From a virus, in the IMG/VR virus record IMGVR_UViG_3300022744_000013, positions 1-40,531 of that record: DNA of 40,531 bases; one strand, 5' to 3'. Within the stretch, counting starts at the first letter, position 1. Each line of letters begins with the position of its first letter. Shown here piece by piece: positions 39,722 to 40,531 of this stretch. Below the pieces are notes generated by a model that was not told where the DNA came from, ran no database searches, and saw nothing but the letters and a program-made list of their open reading frames with translations. The position numbers and the translations under genes were made by a program.

Positions 39722-40150
39722 TTAACGTCGGAGAGGGTCGCCGGGGGCGTATTGGTGGAAGGGGACCTGTTCGCCGAGGATGGGATTCTGAGCCGGTCGG
39801 GTCTGGAGACGGTCGGAGAGGGTCTGAAGCCAGCTGTCGGCCCACCCGGTCGTGGTGTTGGAAGTCGGCACCCCGCGATCGTTGAGGGTCTGGGCCGAAG
39901 AGCGGTTTTGGAGCATCCGCCGCCCGTCGTTGACCAGCATGGTGAAGATCGAACCGGCATCGAGGCCGGCTTTTTGGGCTTCAGGGGTCCGGGAGAGGAT
40001 TTCAGCCTGGGCCTGGAGAGTCGCGTCGTTCGATCGGTTCATGTTATCCACCCGATCAGCGTCAGAATACCCATCCGGGTTCTTCCCCTGGATTCGTGCC
40101 ATGATCGTGGCCATTGTGTTGTCCATGGGTTCGGGGCCAGGGTAGGGCAT
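39722..40150 (-). CDS. Hypothetical first late protein, 142 aa
   Basis: Starts MPYPGPEPMDNTMATIMARI; helical middle part, Asn/Asp/Ser-rich, with a proline-containing C-terminus. It precedes terS by 39 bases, and a putative AGGA lies upstream of the ATG at 40150. The position suggests a packaging or virion role, but no family is recognised. Confidence 0.7.
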   Translation of the reverse strand: MPYPGPEPMDNTMATIMARIQGKNPDGYSDADRVDNMNRSNDATLQAQAEILSRTPEAQKAGLDAGSIFTMLVNDGRRMLQNRSSAQTLNDRGVPTSNTTTGWADSWLQTLSDRLQTRPAQNPILGEQVPFHQYAPGDPLRR

Positions 40151-40404
40151 TTTCGGTCCTCCAGAGGGGGGTTTCGCTCGGAATGAGCCTGGTGGGCCTC
40201 CCGCCGAATGTCAACCCTCTTGCGGCCCGCCTTCCGGCCCTTTTGACCCCCTAAATCCCCGGTTATTATCCCTCCCAAATCCCCGGGGGTTTCCTCCCTC
40301 TTTTTGCCGTATTTTCGCAGGGTTTTGGGGGTCCAGGAGAGGGCAAAAAGGGGAGACACACAGGGAGGGGTTCAAAAAGTGCGCTCTCACAGGAGCGGGT
40401 AATG
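40151..40404. other. Non-coding leader upstream of the late leftward arm
   Basis: No gene is visible between the start of the first late gene at 40150 and the genome junction. The stretch contains one copy of the 24-bp-spaced CCCCGGGG element (40257-40289) and is G-rich on the plus strand, continuous with 1-1023 in the circle. It should hold the promoter and leader of the late operon. An ATAAT-like block lies in the element's spacer on the minus strand, but I could not find a matching -35 box. Confidence 0.6.
40257..40289. repeat. CCCCGGGG-pair element, copy 7
   Basis: CCCCGG, centre 40260/40261, and CCCCGGGGG, centre 40284/40285, 24 bp apart. It lies 107 bases upstream of the first late gene. 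The left arm is the most worn in the family. Confidence 0.75.
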
Positions 40405-40531
40405 CCCTAAACACCCCCATAGGCGACCCCCCACTGCCAGGAAGACCCCCCGGGGGGCACTTGGTAGAGGGGAGAAGGGCAGGAGGAAGGGATTAACCGG
40501 ATTGGTCCGGGGAGAAGGGTGGAATGAACCA
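40405..40531. repeat. Right copy of exact 127-bp terminal direct repeat
   Basis: This is the second copy of the repeat at 1-127. Removing it gives a 40404-bp circle in which the leftward genes at 1081-1925 run into the non-coding region and then the late leftward arm starting at 40150. Confidence 0.97.

Noticed and set aside
1-40531. CRISPR array, tRNA genes, integrase or att sites
   Set aside because: No regularly spaced repeats with spacers, no cloverleaf-like tRNA sequence noticed, and no recombinase gene; the 127-bp end repeat is better explained by circular assembly.

Overview
This window is a complete or nearly complete genome of a tailed, podovirus-like double-stranded DNA phage. Its first 127 bases recur exactly as its last 127 (1-127 = 40405-40531), so the non-redundant molecule is 40404 bp and was assembled as a circle. 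The virion genes follow a P22-like plan: small and large terminase, portal, scaffold, HK97-type capsid protein, short-tail adaptor, stabilisation/tail protein, ejection proteins and tail fibre. There is no tape measure or tail sheath. I see no integrase, excisionase, recognisable repressor, phage RNA polymerase or tRNA, so it is probably lytic and depends on host RNA polymerase. The GC-rich coding style and TTGACC-like promoter hexamers suggest a proteobacterial, perhaps alphaproteobacterial, host; this is an inference.

Layout. (1) From about 40150 through the junction to 1023 lies roughly 1.3 kb with no convincing gene, very G-rich on the plus strand. (2) 1081-1925 holds two small leftward genes ending at a UUCG-loop terminator. 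(3) 1926-2342 is a divergent control region. (4) 2343-18858 is the rightward early/replication arm: about 20 small accessory genes, including an Ea22-like cassette at 3950-5628, then a Dda/RecD-like helicase, a Cas4-like Fe-S nuclease, a Sak4-like ATPase, a DUF669-like putative ssDNA-binding protein, a MazG-like enzyme, a ParB-methyltransferase fusion, a nucleoside-deoxyribosyltransferase-like protein, a family A DNA polymerase broken into two genes, and a DUF3987-type helicase/primase-like protein. (5) 18859-18923 is the convergent junction. (6) 40150 down to 18924 is the leftward late arm: packaging, head, tail and ejection genes, then lysis (membrane protein/holin, M15 endolysin, small membrane protein). 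Two freestanding HNH endonuclease genes and an SGNH esterase gene sit among the packaging genes.

The most interesting signals are these. A family of seven intergenic elements, each a pair of CCCCGGGG-type arms whose centres are always exactly 24 bp apart, is found at gene-block boundaries throughout both arms. Three different proteins carry the same LL(G/S)ELGL tail at or near the C-terminus, and two of them are paralogues on opposite strands. The DNA polymerase is split exactly between its LQNIP motif and motif A, carries His at the O-helix position usually held by Phe/Tyr/Leu, and has an N-terminal UDG-like domain lacking the usual His. The long G-rich non-coding region is a candidate origin, packaging or control region.
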